Assembly (NCBI RefSeq): GCF_040117685.2
Contig: NZ_JBEDYP020000014.1
Location: 186,001 to 250,000 of the forward strand
Length of the DNA: 64,000 bases
DNA from: Gracilimonas sp040117685
GTDB taxonomy: Bacteria; Bacteroidota; Rhodothermia; Balneolales; Balneolaceae
Direction of reading: 5' to 3'
Numbering within the stretch: position 1 is the stretch's first letter; each line of letters starts with the position of its first letter. Shown here in pieces: positions 51,088 to 60,033 of the stretch. The translations under genes were made by a program, and so were the position numbers. The notes under the pieces were generated by a model. It had not been told where the DNA came from, did no database searches, and was given only the letters and a program-made list of their open reading frames with translations.

Positions 51088-53337
51088 ATGAGATTTACTT
51101 CAGGTATTCTGTTTTTCATTTTATTTAGTTTACTGAGCTCCCCATTCCTGTACGCACAGCCCGACTCCATTTTGCGTTTCATTGTTCAGGAAGAGAGCGG
51201 CCAGCCTATTGTAAGTGCAAACGTCTTGTTGTTTGAAGCTGAGGAAGAAGACTACACCGACTATGGCGTTACCAGCCGTGATGGGTTTGTAGAATTTCGG
51301 GGCCTTAAAGCAGGACGGTACAGAATCGAAATTTCCTTTGTCGGTTTTAAAACCTTTGAGGAGTTTTTTGAAGTAGAAGAAGGAGAGACGGCCATTCATC
51401 GTATTTCCATGGAGGAAAGCATCGGTGAATTGCAGGAGCTTGAAGTGGTCGAAAAGGGTGCGAAGACGGGAATGGCAGGGATAACCCGCATCCGTGCAGA
51501 AGATATTTCGAGAGTTCCGTCGGCCAGCCTTGAAGGTGATTTAATGGCATATATCGAAACCATGCCCGGAGTGGTGAGTACCGGCGACCAGGGAGGGGAT
51601 TTATACATCAGGGGAGGAACCCCCTCACAGAACCTTGTTTTGGTAGATAATATACCGCTGGTAAAGCCCTTCCATATTTCGAACTTATTCTCTGCCTTTC
51701 CTGAAAAAGCCGTTAATAATGTGTCGGTGATGGCCGGTGGTTTTGACAACAGCTACATGAACAGCACCTCTGCCGTTATTGATGTAAACCTGAAAACCGG
51801 GAACCTTCAAAGGTTCGCAGGCAGTGCTTCGTTAAGCCCGTATTTATCAACCGTGTTTATTGAAACCCCACTGCAAAAAGGAGTGTCTTCGTTATTTGTA
51901 AGTGGCCGGGCCTCAACTATAAATCAGTTTTCCGGGTATTTGGGATCCGATGAAAAAGACATGCAGTTCTACGATATCATTTCCAGGTACACCCTTCAGG
52001 GTAAAAAATTTAACTGCAGTTTGAGCGCTATTTATACCGAAGATGAGGGACGGATTAACACCCGTCGTAATACCCGGCTGGGATGGACAAATACCGGAGC
52101 GGGTATCCGCTGTTTTGGCTTCGATGAAATGTTTGCCCATCCTTTTGAAGTCTCTCTGGGATATTCAGGATTTTCGAATACGGAGGGTAATGAATCCGGA
52201 ATTGAACGAAATTCAAGAGTTGATCAGGGGTACCTTCGGGTCGACATGCAAGAGGAAGTGGCAAACCTGACTTTTGATTATGGAGTGAATGTCTGGTATC
52301 AAAGCTTTAGCGGGCAGGCAAACGAACTCTTTACTTCCTTTGATGAGGGAATTGAAGGCATTTCGGCAATCATACAGCTTTACCTGAAAACCAAATGGCA
52401 GGTTACGCCCCGCCTGATTTTAGAGCCCGGGGCCGGCACTCAGATCACGCTGAATTATTCATCCGGGCTGGAGCCCCGCTTAAGGGTGCAATACAATCCG
52501 TTCAATAATAACCGAACAGAGTTTAGTATAGCAACGGGTTTATATTCTCAGACACTGGAAGGCATAACAGATCCCCGGGACGCGGGCTCCACCTTCACCT
52601 TGTATTCACCCACAGGGTATAATGATCCTCTGCAAAAGGCCTTTCACAGTATTTTTTCCTGGAGAAATCGTTTTGGCCGAAACTGGACCACAAACATGGA
52701 AGTGTATTATAAAAAACACACCAACATACCGGTTCCGCGCTGGTCACAAACAGTAGGCCTGGAAACAGAAACGGTTCGGGCCGAGGGAAATACCTACGGT
52801 GCCGATTTCAGGCTGGAGTATAGCAATGGTCCCATATTCTGGTATGTAGGATACGGATTTGGGGAGGTGGAGTACACAGCTCAGGGTGCCGATTTGGAAA
52901 GATGGCTGGGAGAGGAATTACAGAGTTATAATCCGGGTCATGATCAGCGGCATAAAGTTAATACACTGATTAATTATAAGTTCAAAGGCTTTGACTTAAG
53001 CTTTAACTGGGAATTTGGAAGCGGGTTTCCCTACACACAAATTTATGCTACAGACCTGCGGCTTGATGTTCCATATGATGACCCCACCAAAACACCCGGT
53101 TTAGGTGCAGCCTATTACGATAAACCCTACGGAAAACGACTTCCTGTTTACCATCGTCTGGACGTTTCATTAAAAAAATATTTCGATCTGTCCCCATCGG
53201 TTAGGCTGGGCAGCGAAATTGGGGCTATTAATGCCTACGATCAGGACAATATTTTTTATGTGGATATAGTGGAATATGAGGTGGTAAACCAAACCGGTGT
53301 GCTGCCTTATTTATCCCTGAGCGTAAACTTTAACTGA
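51088..53337 (+). CDS. TonB-dependent outer membrane receptor
   Basis: 749 aa. Start at ATG 51088, because GAGGTGG ends 8 bases upstream; a GTG at 51076 is possible but has no such site. Signal peptide to about residue 23 (LYAQ). Carboxypeptidase-like regulatory domain at about 28-110 (SANVLLFEAE, GFVEFRGLKAGRYRIEISFVGF). Plug at about 130-245 with GGDLYIRGGTPSQNLVLVDN. The barrel ends in LSLSVNFN. No clear TonB box found. Likely imports a large ligand. Two lipoproteins follow directly (1-bp overlap). Confidence 0.93.
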   Translation: MRFTSGILFFILFSLLSSPFLYAQPDSILRFIVQEESGQPIVSANVLLFEAEEEDYTDYGVTSRDGFVEFRGLKAGRYRIEISFVGFKTFEEFFEVEEGETAIHRISMEESIGELQELEVVEKGAKTGMAGITRIRAEDISRVPSASLEGDLMAYIETMPGVVSTGDQGGDLYIRGGTPSQNLVLVDNIPLVKPFHISNLFSAFPEKAVNNVSVMAGGFDNSYMNSTSAVIDVNLKTGNLQRFAGSASLSPYLSTVFIETPLQKGVSSLFVSGRASTINQFSGYLGSDEKDMQFYDIISRYTLQGKKFNCSLSAIYTEDEGRINTRRNTRLGWTNTGAGIRCFGFDEMFAHPFEVSLGYSGFSNTEGNESGIERNSRVDQGYLRVDMQEEVANLTFDYGVNVWYQSFSGQANELFTSFDEGIEGISAIIQLYLKTKWQVTPRLILEPGAGTQITLNYSSGLEPRLRVQYNPFNNNRTEFSIATGLYSQTLEGITDPRDAGSTFTLYSPTGYNDPLQKAFHSIFSWRNRFGRNWTTNMEVYYKKHTNIPVPRWSQTVGLETETVRAEGNTYGADFRLEYSNGPIFWYVGYGFGEVEYTAQGADLERWLGEELQSYNPGHDQRHKVNTLINYKFKGFDLSFNWEFGSGFPYTQIYATDLRLDVPYDDPTKTPGLGAAYYDKPYGKRLPVYHRLDVSLKKYFDLSPSVRLGSEIGAINAYDQDNIFYVDIVEYEVVNQTGVLPYLSLSVNFN

Positions 53338-54203
53338 TGGGTGAAAGAATGAACGCTGTTAAAAATACTTGTCTGCTGCTTGTGCTGCTGATCTTATCTC
53401 TTTCATGTGATACTTCTATCGTACCCATCACAGGCGGAGATCAACAATATTCTATTTACGGCCCACTCAATATTGCCGAATCTCCGAATTATATTCGTGT
53501 TCATAACAGTAAGGCTGTGTTGAATGCCGATGCCACATTACCATTGAATGTGACTATGGAGATTACCAACCTGAATTCCGGATTTGCTGAAATACTGGAT
53601 GACAGGCTGGTTCAATTCAGGGGTATCTATACCCATAATTTCAGAATTGATATGCCTATAGAGTTCGATACCCGCTATAGGGTTGAGCTTGAGGATTTAG
53701 AGACCGGCGTCACATCAAGTCTGGTAACTGTGACAACCAAGCAATCTGAGATTACGATTCTTGAGGATAGCGTGGGTTGTAATTCCCCATTCAGAATTCA
53801 ATTGTCCAATATAGATTTAGAGGCCGGTGAACGCCTTGATACTGAAGTAGCTGTGAAGATCGGAGATGATTGGAGGTGGACACCCAGAATTGTAAACAGG
53901 GTTTATGATGATGAGGCCAAGACGCTGATTCTGTCCTGGACTCCAAATGAAATTTCCAGTTATATAATGGGGCCGTTAGATTTTCTTGAGTGCTGCGAAT
54001 TTACCAGTAAGAAAATTCAATTCCGGTTTACTCATATTGGCTACGTTGAAGGAAATGAGGATGCCTCTTTGCCGGATTCGTCAGAATACAACGGGAATTC
54101 TGCCAATAAAAAGATCGTGCTTAGTAAATATTCTGATGAGGCAGAGATTCAGATAAACCCGTGTTTAAATGAAAGCAGTCCGGTGGCCTGTAGTTTTAAT
54201 TAA
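53337..54203 (+). CDS. Lipoprotein partner of the TonB receptor (first tandem copy)
   Basis: 288 aa; a Met at residue 5 is an equally good start. Lipobox LSLSC. The rest looks like beta-strands with a motif YSIYGPLNI..APNYIRVHD near residues 38-55 and the segment SPFRIQLSNIDLEAGERLDTEVAVKI near 150. Placed right after a TonB receptor, as DUF4249-type surface lipoproteins often are, but I cannot assign that family. It overlaps the receptor gene by one base (TGATG), so is translated with it. Likely a surface ligand-capture protein (inference). Confidence 0.75.
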   Translation: MGERMNAVKNTCLLLVLLILSLSCDTSIVPITGGDQQYSIYGPLNIAESPNYIRVHNSKAVLNADATLPLNVTMEITNLNSGFAEILDDRLVQFRGIYTHNFRIDMPIEFDTRYRVELEDLETGVTSSLVTVTTKQSEITILEDSVGCNSPFRIQLSNIDLEAGERLDTEVAVKIGDDWRWTPRIVNRVYDDEAKTLILSWTPNEISSYIMGPLDFLECCEFTSKKIQFRFTHIGYVEGNEDASLPDSSEYNGNSANKKIVLSKYSDEAEIQINPCLNESSPVACSFN

Positions 54204-54224
54204 TTTGAGAGATACATAAATACA

Positions 54225-55094
54225 ATGAACAGATATAAACATCTCTTAGGTACATTCTTATTAGTAATAGTTGGAAGCTTTCTTCAAGGATGTGAATCAT
54301 CCATCGAACCAATAACAGAGGGAAACAGGACATACTCTATCTATGGGCCTTTGAACATCAATGAAGCACCCAACTACATCCGGGTTCATGACAACAAAGC
54401 ATTATTGAGCGAGGAAAGTACTTATCCACTCGATGTGGAGATGACCTTCACCAATTTAAGCTCCGGAGAGATGGAAGTGTTGGAAGATAGTATGGTAGAA
54501 TTTGACAATGTCTATACCCACAACTTCGAAATAAACATGCCTGTTCAGTTCGACCAGCGGTACCGGATAAGTATGCAAGATGAGAAAGGGGTTAGTTATG
54601 ATATAACCTCGGTAACTACCAAAGAAACGGCACTTACCGTATTAAAGGATAGTGTGACCTGCATATCTCCATTTAGAATCCGGCTAACAAACATTGATTT
54701 AGAAGCAGGAGAACGCCTGGATGCTGAAGTGGCAATTAAGGTTGGTCAGCAATGGCTATGGACTCCCAGGGAAATGGGGAGGGTACATGATGAGGATACA
54801 GAAAACCTCATTTTGTCGTGGACTCCCTACAGCATTTCTGAATTCGTATTCGGACCATTTGATGCCTTATACTGTGATGAATTCTCCAGTGAAAAAGTCC
54901 GGTTTAGGTTTACCCATATCGGCTATATTGAGGGTGACGAACAGTCTGACGAGAGGGATGAAAATCGAATACAGCCGGCCCCGGATAAACAAATCGTACT
55001 CAGCAAGTACTCAGGTGAAACGGAAATACAAATTCATCCCTGTGAATTTGATGGTGATCCTCTTTCATGTGAAATACACCATGATCCGGAGTAG
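54225..55094 (+). CDS. Lipoprotein partner of the TonB receptor (second tandem copy)
   Basis: 289 aa, a paralogue of the gene 21 bp upstream: same length, lipobox FLQGC, and the same successive motifs (YSIYGPLNINEAPNYIRVHD; SPFRIRLTNIDLEAGERLDAEVAIKV; LILSWTP; FRFTHIGYIEGDE; IVLSKYSGETEIQIHPC). The two differ throughout, so the duplication is not recent. Both keep cysteines near the end, probably forming the same disulfides. Function of neither is known; together with the receptor they look like one import unit. Confidence 0.75.
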   Translation: MNRYKHLLGTFLLVIVGSFLQGCESSIEPITEGNRTYSIYGPLNINEAPNYIRVHDNKALLSEESTYPLDVEMTFTNLSSGEMEVLEDSMVEFDNVYTHNFEINMPVQFDQRYRISMQDEKGVSYDITSVTTKETALTVLKDSVTCISPFRIRLTNIDLEAGERLDAEVAIKVGQQWLWTPREMGRVHDEDTENLILSWTPYSISEFVFGPFDALYCDEFSSEKVRFRFTHIGYIEGDEQSDERDENRIQPAPDKQIVLSKYSGETEIQIHPCEFDGDPLSCEIHHDPE

Positions 55095-55120
55095 AATGGA
55101 ATTATGGTGTTTACGTGCAC

Positions 55121-56378
55121 CTAAAATTGATTCACTGTTCTTCGGATGATACTCACACAATCCATTAGCTCTTCTTCCGTCATAACAAGGGGAGGAGCGA
55201 AACGAATGATATTTCCGTGAGTGGGTTTTGCGAGTAATCCATTGTCTTTCAGAGCCACACAAAATCTCCAGGCGGTATCACTCTCCGGAGAATCGTTGAT
55301 GATAACGGCATTCAGTAATCCTTTTCCGCGCACCTTCACGAACAGGTCATATTCTTCAACCAGTTTATTCATTTCGTCCCGGAATATTTCACCCAGCTTA
55401 CGGGCATTTTGAGCCAGCTTTTCTTCCTGCACTACATCCAAAGCGGCTATGGCAACTTTACATGCCAGCGGGTTACCACCATAAGTGGAGCCATGCTGCC
55501 CGGGTTGGATGACTTCCATAATATGACCGTCAGCTAACACCGCTGAAACCGGATATGCACCGCCCGACAATGCCTTTCCTAAAATAAGCATATCGGGTTT
55601 GGTGTAGGTAGATTGTCGCTCACAATGACCGGCGCAGGTGCAATCTCCGCAAACGGCCAGTAAACTACCCGTTCGGGCAATACCGGTTTGGATCTCGTCA
55701 GCTATAAAAAGCACGTTGTTTTCTTTTACAAAGGGCAGCTGCTTTTGGGATGTAGTCATCATCAGGCACTACCACTCCGGCTTCACCCTGTATAGGTTCG
55801 GCCAAAACACCCGCTATATTCGGTTGATTTAATGCTTCCTCAAGTGAATCAATATCGTTATATGGAATCTTAATGAAGCCGGGGGTATAAGGTCCGAAAT
55901 TCTTTCGGGCATCCGGATCATTGGAGAATGAGATTACCGTGGTGGTACGCCCGTGGAAGTTGTTCTCCAGTACGATAATTTGAGCTTCCTGCTCAGGAAT
56001 GCCCTTTTTCTCATACGCCCACTTCCGGCAAATTTTGATGGCGGTTTCAACCCCTTCAGCTCCGGTGTTCATGGGAAGCACTTTGTCGAAGCCGAAATAA
56101 TCGGTGATGTACTTCTCGTACTCACCTAGCACATTGTTGTAGAACGCGCGGGAGGTAAGGCTAAGCGTGTTTGCCTGTTCCGTTAACGCCTGAATTATTT
56201 TCGGGTGGCTGTGCCCCTGATTGACAGCAGAATAGGCCGATAAAAAATCAAAATACTTATTTCCCTCGGGGTCCCAAACATGCACGCCTTTTCCTTTCGA
56301 TAATACTACCGGCAGGGGATGATAATTATGGGCTCCGTATTCATTTTCTAACGCGATGGCTTGCTTACTGTCGATCAT
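55121..56378 (-). pseudogene. rocD: Ornithine aminotransferase, interrupted by a one-base insertion
   Basis: The gene reads as ornithine aminotransferase: EYGAHNYHPLPVVLSKG at the N-terminus, then a Lys loop ILGKALSGGAYPVSAV and a Cys-rich insert AVCGDCTCAGHCERQ that Bacteroidota enzymes share. The frame breaks inside the stretch VPDDDYIPKAAALCK. A run of four A (plus-strand TTTT 55724-55727) is one base too long; removing one A restores KENNVLFIADEIQTG and gives 418 aa, the expected length. It is either a recent mutation or a homopolymer sequencing error. A deliberate frameshift seems less likely. Confidence 0.8.
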
Positions 56379-56454
56379 AAAACTCTTTAATTCAAATTTT
56401 CTCAAAATTACTAAATCAAACACTCAAAGATTAGTAAGAAATCTAAAAAATCTC

Positions 56455-56484
56455 TTGATATCGGTTGGGTAAAAGTCGTATATT
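56455..56484 (+). promoter_or_regulatory. Candidate promoter of the initiator tRNA gene
   Basis: TTGATA (56455-56460) and TATATT (56479-56484) with an 18-base spacer, ending 12 bp before the mature tRNA 5' end. It fits a sigma-70-like housekeeping promoter. The distance is right for a short leader. Confidence 0.5.
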
Positions 56485-56496
56485 GTAAGCCTTCAC

Positions 56497-56569
<73 letters not shown>

Positions 56570-56575
56570 CTACTT

Positions 56576-56607
56576 AAGCCTTCTGATTTTATCAGAAGGC
56601 TTTTTTT
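56576..56607 (+). terminator. Intrinsic terminator after tRNA-fMet
   Basis: Perfect 12-bp stem AAGCCTTCTGAT (56576-56587) with ATCAGAAGGCTT (56591-56602), 3-base loop, then T residues to 56607. Begins 7 bp after the tRNA. Confidence 0.93.
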
Positions 56608-56762
56608 ATTTTCACCCGTCTCATCTTGTTTGTTATCATAGATATGTTATTTAGATAGTTCCATAATAAAAAAAGCGTTTGTTGGTTATTGAATGGAATT
56701 GTTGGAAGCTTATCTTATAATTCGGCTTAAAATTAAACTAAACGGATACCGTTCAATTCTTG

Positions 56763-58197
56763 ATGCAGGCAGCTATTAGACATTTAAAGCTTTTCTTGTT
56801 GGTGCTTTTTGCGGGGAGCGTTCTCACCAATTGTTCCGATTATTATATAGATGATATTGAAAGAGGCGGCGGATACAATTACGAGTTTGGTTTTCCTGAG
56901 TTAAGGGTTTCCACCGCTGGTTATTATAATATAGAAGGCACACCCGTGATAGATGTATCCGGAGATATTGTGTATGCGGGTTTGATTTATGCCGAAAATG
57001 AACAAGGGGATCTTCAGGCAGATGTTTCTATAGATATTAACATCACCGATCAGGAAAGCGGAGATTTTGTAGCCCGCGAAACGATTTCGGATTCACTGGT
57101 CAGCGATAACAATAGCGTCATCTTCAGTCAAAATGTGCATCGGTTTACTAAACTCTTTGAAGTGAGGCCGGGTGCCTTTGATGTTGAAATTGTACTGACA
57201 GACGAAAAATCAGGCAAACAAACCACTCAAAATAACAAGGTAACCATTCCTGATTATGCTGATCGGATTGCGGCTATATCTGAAATCCAGATCTTCGGGA
57301 AAAACAATACGCTGAGAAATACTGACTTTGTCCCTGTTACCACCTATGATGTTCCCGGTCAGCTCGACTCATTAAAGTTCGTGGTTCAGATTACCAACAG
57401 CACCAACAATGATATTACCGTTAACTCACGCCTTAAGAAATTCCGGGCCGATACTTCTATAGCCTGGCCCATGAAGTATTCAGGACTACCCCCGATCCAA
57501 TATAAGGTACCAGGGAATTGAGTACGATGAATTTGACATTCTTCAGTCCGGAAGCCGGACTTTACAGCAGCAGGGAAATATTTTTATTGAATATGCTTAC
57601 GAAGACCTGCCTAAGGGGAACTATCGCCTGGAAGTTGAGATAACCGATGGGAATGAGGTTGAAACCATATCGGGGCGGGAGTTTGGAATTAAGCCTCCTT
57701 TCTATCCCGCGGTGAAAACGGCTCGAAAAATGGCGGAGTCGCTCTTTTATATTATGGAGGAAGATGAATACGAGGCATTGATGGAGATCGAAAACACCGA
57801 TTCGCTGAAAAGTGCGATCGACCGGTTTTGGCTCAGGAATATAGGAAACGCTGCTTTAGCCAAAGAGGCCATCTCCATGTATTATAACCGGGTTGAAGAA
57901 GCCAACAAACAGTTTTCAAATTTTAAAGAAGGGTGGAAGACCGATCCCGGAATGGTTTATATTCTTTTCGGCCCGCCATGGAGTGTTGATGATGTATTTA
58001 ACTCTCGTATGATTTGGTACTATACCAATAATCTGGATGATCCTGAACGAGGCTTTTTATTCAGAGTATCTGATTTAAAAAGTAAATACTTCCCCTTTGA
58101 CAATTACATTTTAGACCGTAATATTTTATACCACAATCTGGAATACAGACAAATACAACGCTGGAGAACCGGTAATATCCTTACAGCAGATCTTTAA
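56763..58197 (+). pseudogene. GWxTD-domain lipoprotein, interrupted by a one-base insertion
   Basis: Start taken at ATG 56763 (a TTG lies three bases upstream). Lipobox LTNC near residue 23. The first part ends out of frame near 57521. The second half (57520-58197) is a clear GWxTD domain: FSNFKEGWKTDPGMVYILFG and a WYYTNN tail. Both reading frames join if one C is removed from the CCCCC run at 57489-57493; the sequence then reads CTACCCCGATCCAATATAAG with sense SNIRYQGIEYDEFD. The full product would be 477 aa. Real break or sequencing error cannot be told here. GWxTD proteins are found in Bacteroidota and Gemmatimonadota; role unknown. Confidence 0.75.
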
Positions 58198-58221
58198 CGC
58201 TATAATTTAAAATCCGATATC

Positions 58222-58920
58222 ATGATACTATCAAAACAAATCAAGAGCACTTTACTTTTTACTTTAGCAGCTTTATTTGCCCTTCCGTTATCTGCACAAA
58301 CTAATGTTACTACGGATGACATACGTGAAATGGTGAGCTTTAACCTGATTCCTACTTTTCAAACAACCAATGTAAAAGGGAACCCATACATCGCCGATAA
58401 CTTTGTAACGGGCTCTTTTGAGCTGTACAGTGGAGCGAAGACCGAGAACCTGGAAATGAATTACAATATCTATGAGAACAGAATAGAAATTGTTGATGGT
58501 AACCAGGTATATGCTGTTTCCGCTGATGACGTTAAAGAGTTTGTTGTAAAACTGAACGGAGAGGAACGTGTGTACAGAAAAGGGTTTGAGTCAAGAAGGC
58601 TGGATGCCAACCATTTTGTTGAAGTGAAGGCAGACGGGGCAATGAGCTTTTTGGTAAAGCAGGAGGTTAATTACTCCGAAAACTCCAGCGCAGGGTATGG
58701 CTCGGCATCAAAAGAAGAAGTCTATTCAAAAAACAAACGCTACTATATTGAAAAGGATGGCGAAGTGCATGAACTGAGACGGTTAAGACATCGCCGGGTA
58801 GTGAAGCATTTTGAGGGTAATAAACAAGTAAACAATTATATCAAAGAGAACGACCTGGATCTATCAAATCCTGATCATATCAATAAGGCTGTGAAGAAGT
58901 ACAATGAAATCACATCTTAA
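58222..58920 (+). CDS. Secreted protein of unknown function
   Basis: 232 aa. Signal peptide to about residue 25 (LPLSAQ). The mature part is hydrophilic, mixed beta and helical, with a highly basic C-terminal third (RRLRHRRVVKHF). No domain I recognise. It follows the GWxTD gene by 24 bp on the same strand and may share its transcript. Confidence 0.7.
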   Translation: MILSKQIKSTLLFTLAALFALPLSAQTNVTTDDIREMVSFNLIPTFQTTNVKGNPYIADNFVTGSFELYSGAKTENLEMNYNIYENRIEIVDGNQVYAVSADDVKEFVVKLNGEERVYRKGFESRRLDANHFVEVKADGAMSFLVKQEVNYSENSSAGYGSASKEEVYSKNKRYYIEKDGEVHELRRLRHRRVVKHFEGNKQVNNYIKENDLDLSNPDHINKAVKKYNEITS

Positions 58921-59050
58921 AAAGTAAATTATTTAATAAATTTTAAAATTTCAGTTACGTATTAAGTAGTATTGTTAGGCTGCAATTTCAGACTAAGTAT
59001 TAACTAAGGTCTGCTCTGAAAAAATATCATTTAACATTTTTTAATAACTA

Positions 59051-59722
59051 ATGAAATACAAATTATTAGCTGTAGTTGCCACTATATTATTATTTACGGC
59101 TTCTTGTTCAACAACTAACAGTTCTCAATTTTTAGCTCCGGACTATTCAAAAGAAAACACTGTAAGAAATTCTACCATAACCATTTTACCGGTAGAAGCA
59201 GAATACTTCTTTAATTTATTTCCTAATTATGTATACGGAGAATTAAGGCCAAACGAGTCTCATATCTTTGATTATTACCTGCCATTCTATATAGAAAGGA
59301 ATACAGATGCTGATGTGACTTCTATATTCAAAGGAGATTCACTGAATGGTTCTGCTTTTGAAATGAAAGTGTTGAATCTGGGTACGGATGAAAAAATGCA
59401 AATCATTGGCCCCAAAGAGGAAACGGCGGTAGCTATGGAAGCTATAAATAGCCGTTTTACTCTTATCCTGGATCAGTACAATTATCAAATGTATACCATT
59501 GAAACAGGGGGTGGGAATTACGCTGGTCACGAAATGCAAAAAGAAACACGGCTTAAGTTTGAAACCAAATATCTGATCTGGGATAATGACTTGAAAAAAG
59601 CCGCCGCCTGGGGTAAAGTCAATTCAGTAAAAAAATACTCTGTAATGGACGGGGATCAGGTTTACAGAAACTTACTGGGTGATGTGTTGGAGAAAATCAT
59701 TCAAAAAAGTCCTTTTTCTTAA
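59051..59722 (+). CDS. Lipoprotein of unknown function
   Basis: 223 aa with a lipoprotein signal (FTASC, Cys near residue 19). The body has charged beta-strands and a Cys-free sequence. No motif that I recognise. In the same direction as its neighbours, but separated by 130 bp upstream and 311 bp downstream from the susC gene. Confidence 0.7.
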   Translation: MKYKLLAVVATILLFTASCSTTNSSQFLAPDYSKENTVRNSTITILPVEAEYFFNLFPNYVYGELRPNESHIFDYYLPFYIERNTDADVTSIFKGDSLNGSAFEMKVLNLGTDEKMQIIGPKEETAVAMEAINSRFTLILDQYNYQMYTIETGGGNYAGHEMQKETRLKFETKYLIWDNDLKKAAAWGKVNSVKKYSVMDGDQVYRNLLGDVLEKIIQKSPFS

Positions 59723-60033
59723 TTTTTTTTACCCGTTTCGGTTGGCACTATCTGAAATCTGATTATATTACAGGGTATGGCAGGACATAATAAATTTCTG
59801 CGACCCAGCAATGAAAAACATTTAGGTTAACAGAAAATACTTTTCTCGTAATAATTAATAAGTAGGTATAAAATACCTGTACTCCCTGATTTTCTAACTA
59901 TCACTTATTCGTGAGTATGAAAATTCGGGTATTATTGGTTTTGTATTTTAATGTTAATCTAATATTATCACTCATTGCCTTTATAGCTACTATAACGTGC
60001 TATGTAAAACCTATAACTTAAATCAAAGCTACT
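59723..60033. other. Upstream region of susC
   Basis: 311 bp without a gene. A T run (59725-59731) follows the lipoprotein stop but without a clear GC-rich stem. AT-rich with several short repeats; promoter elements could not be fixed. It is presumed to carry the promoter of the highly biased susC gene. Confidence 0.5.

Noticed and set aside
55698..55762. Programmed ribosomal frameshift in the ornithine aminotransferase gene
   Set aside because: The restoring change is a single base in a short A run, a typical error site, and no stimulatory structure was seen. A neighbouring gene shows the same type of break.
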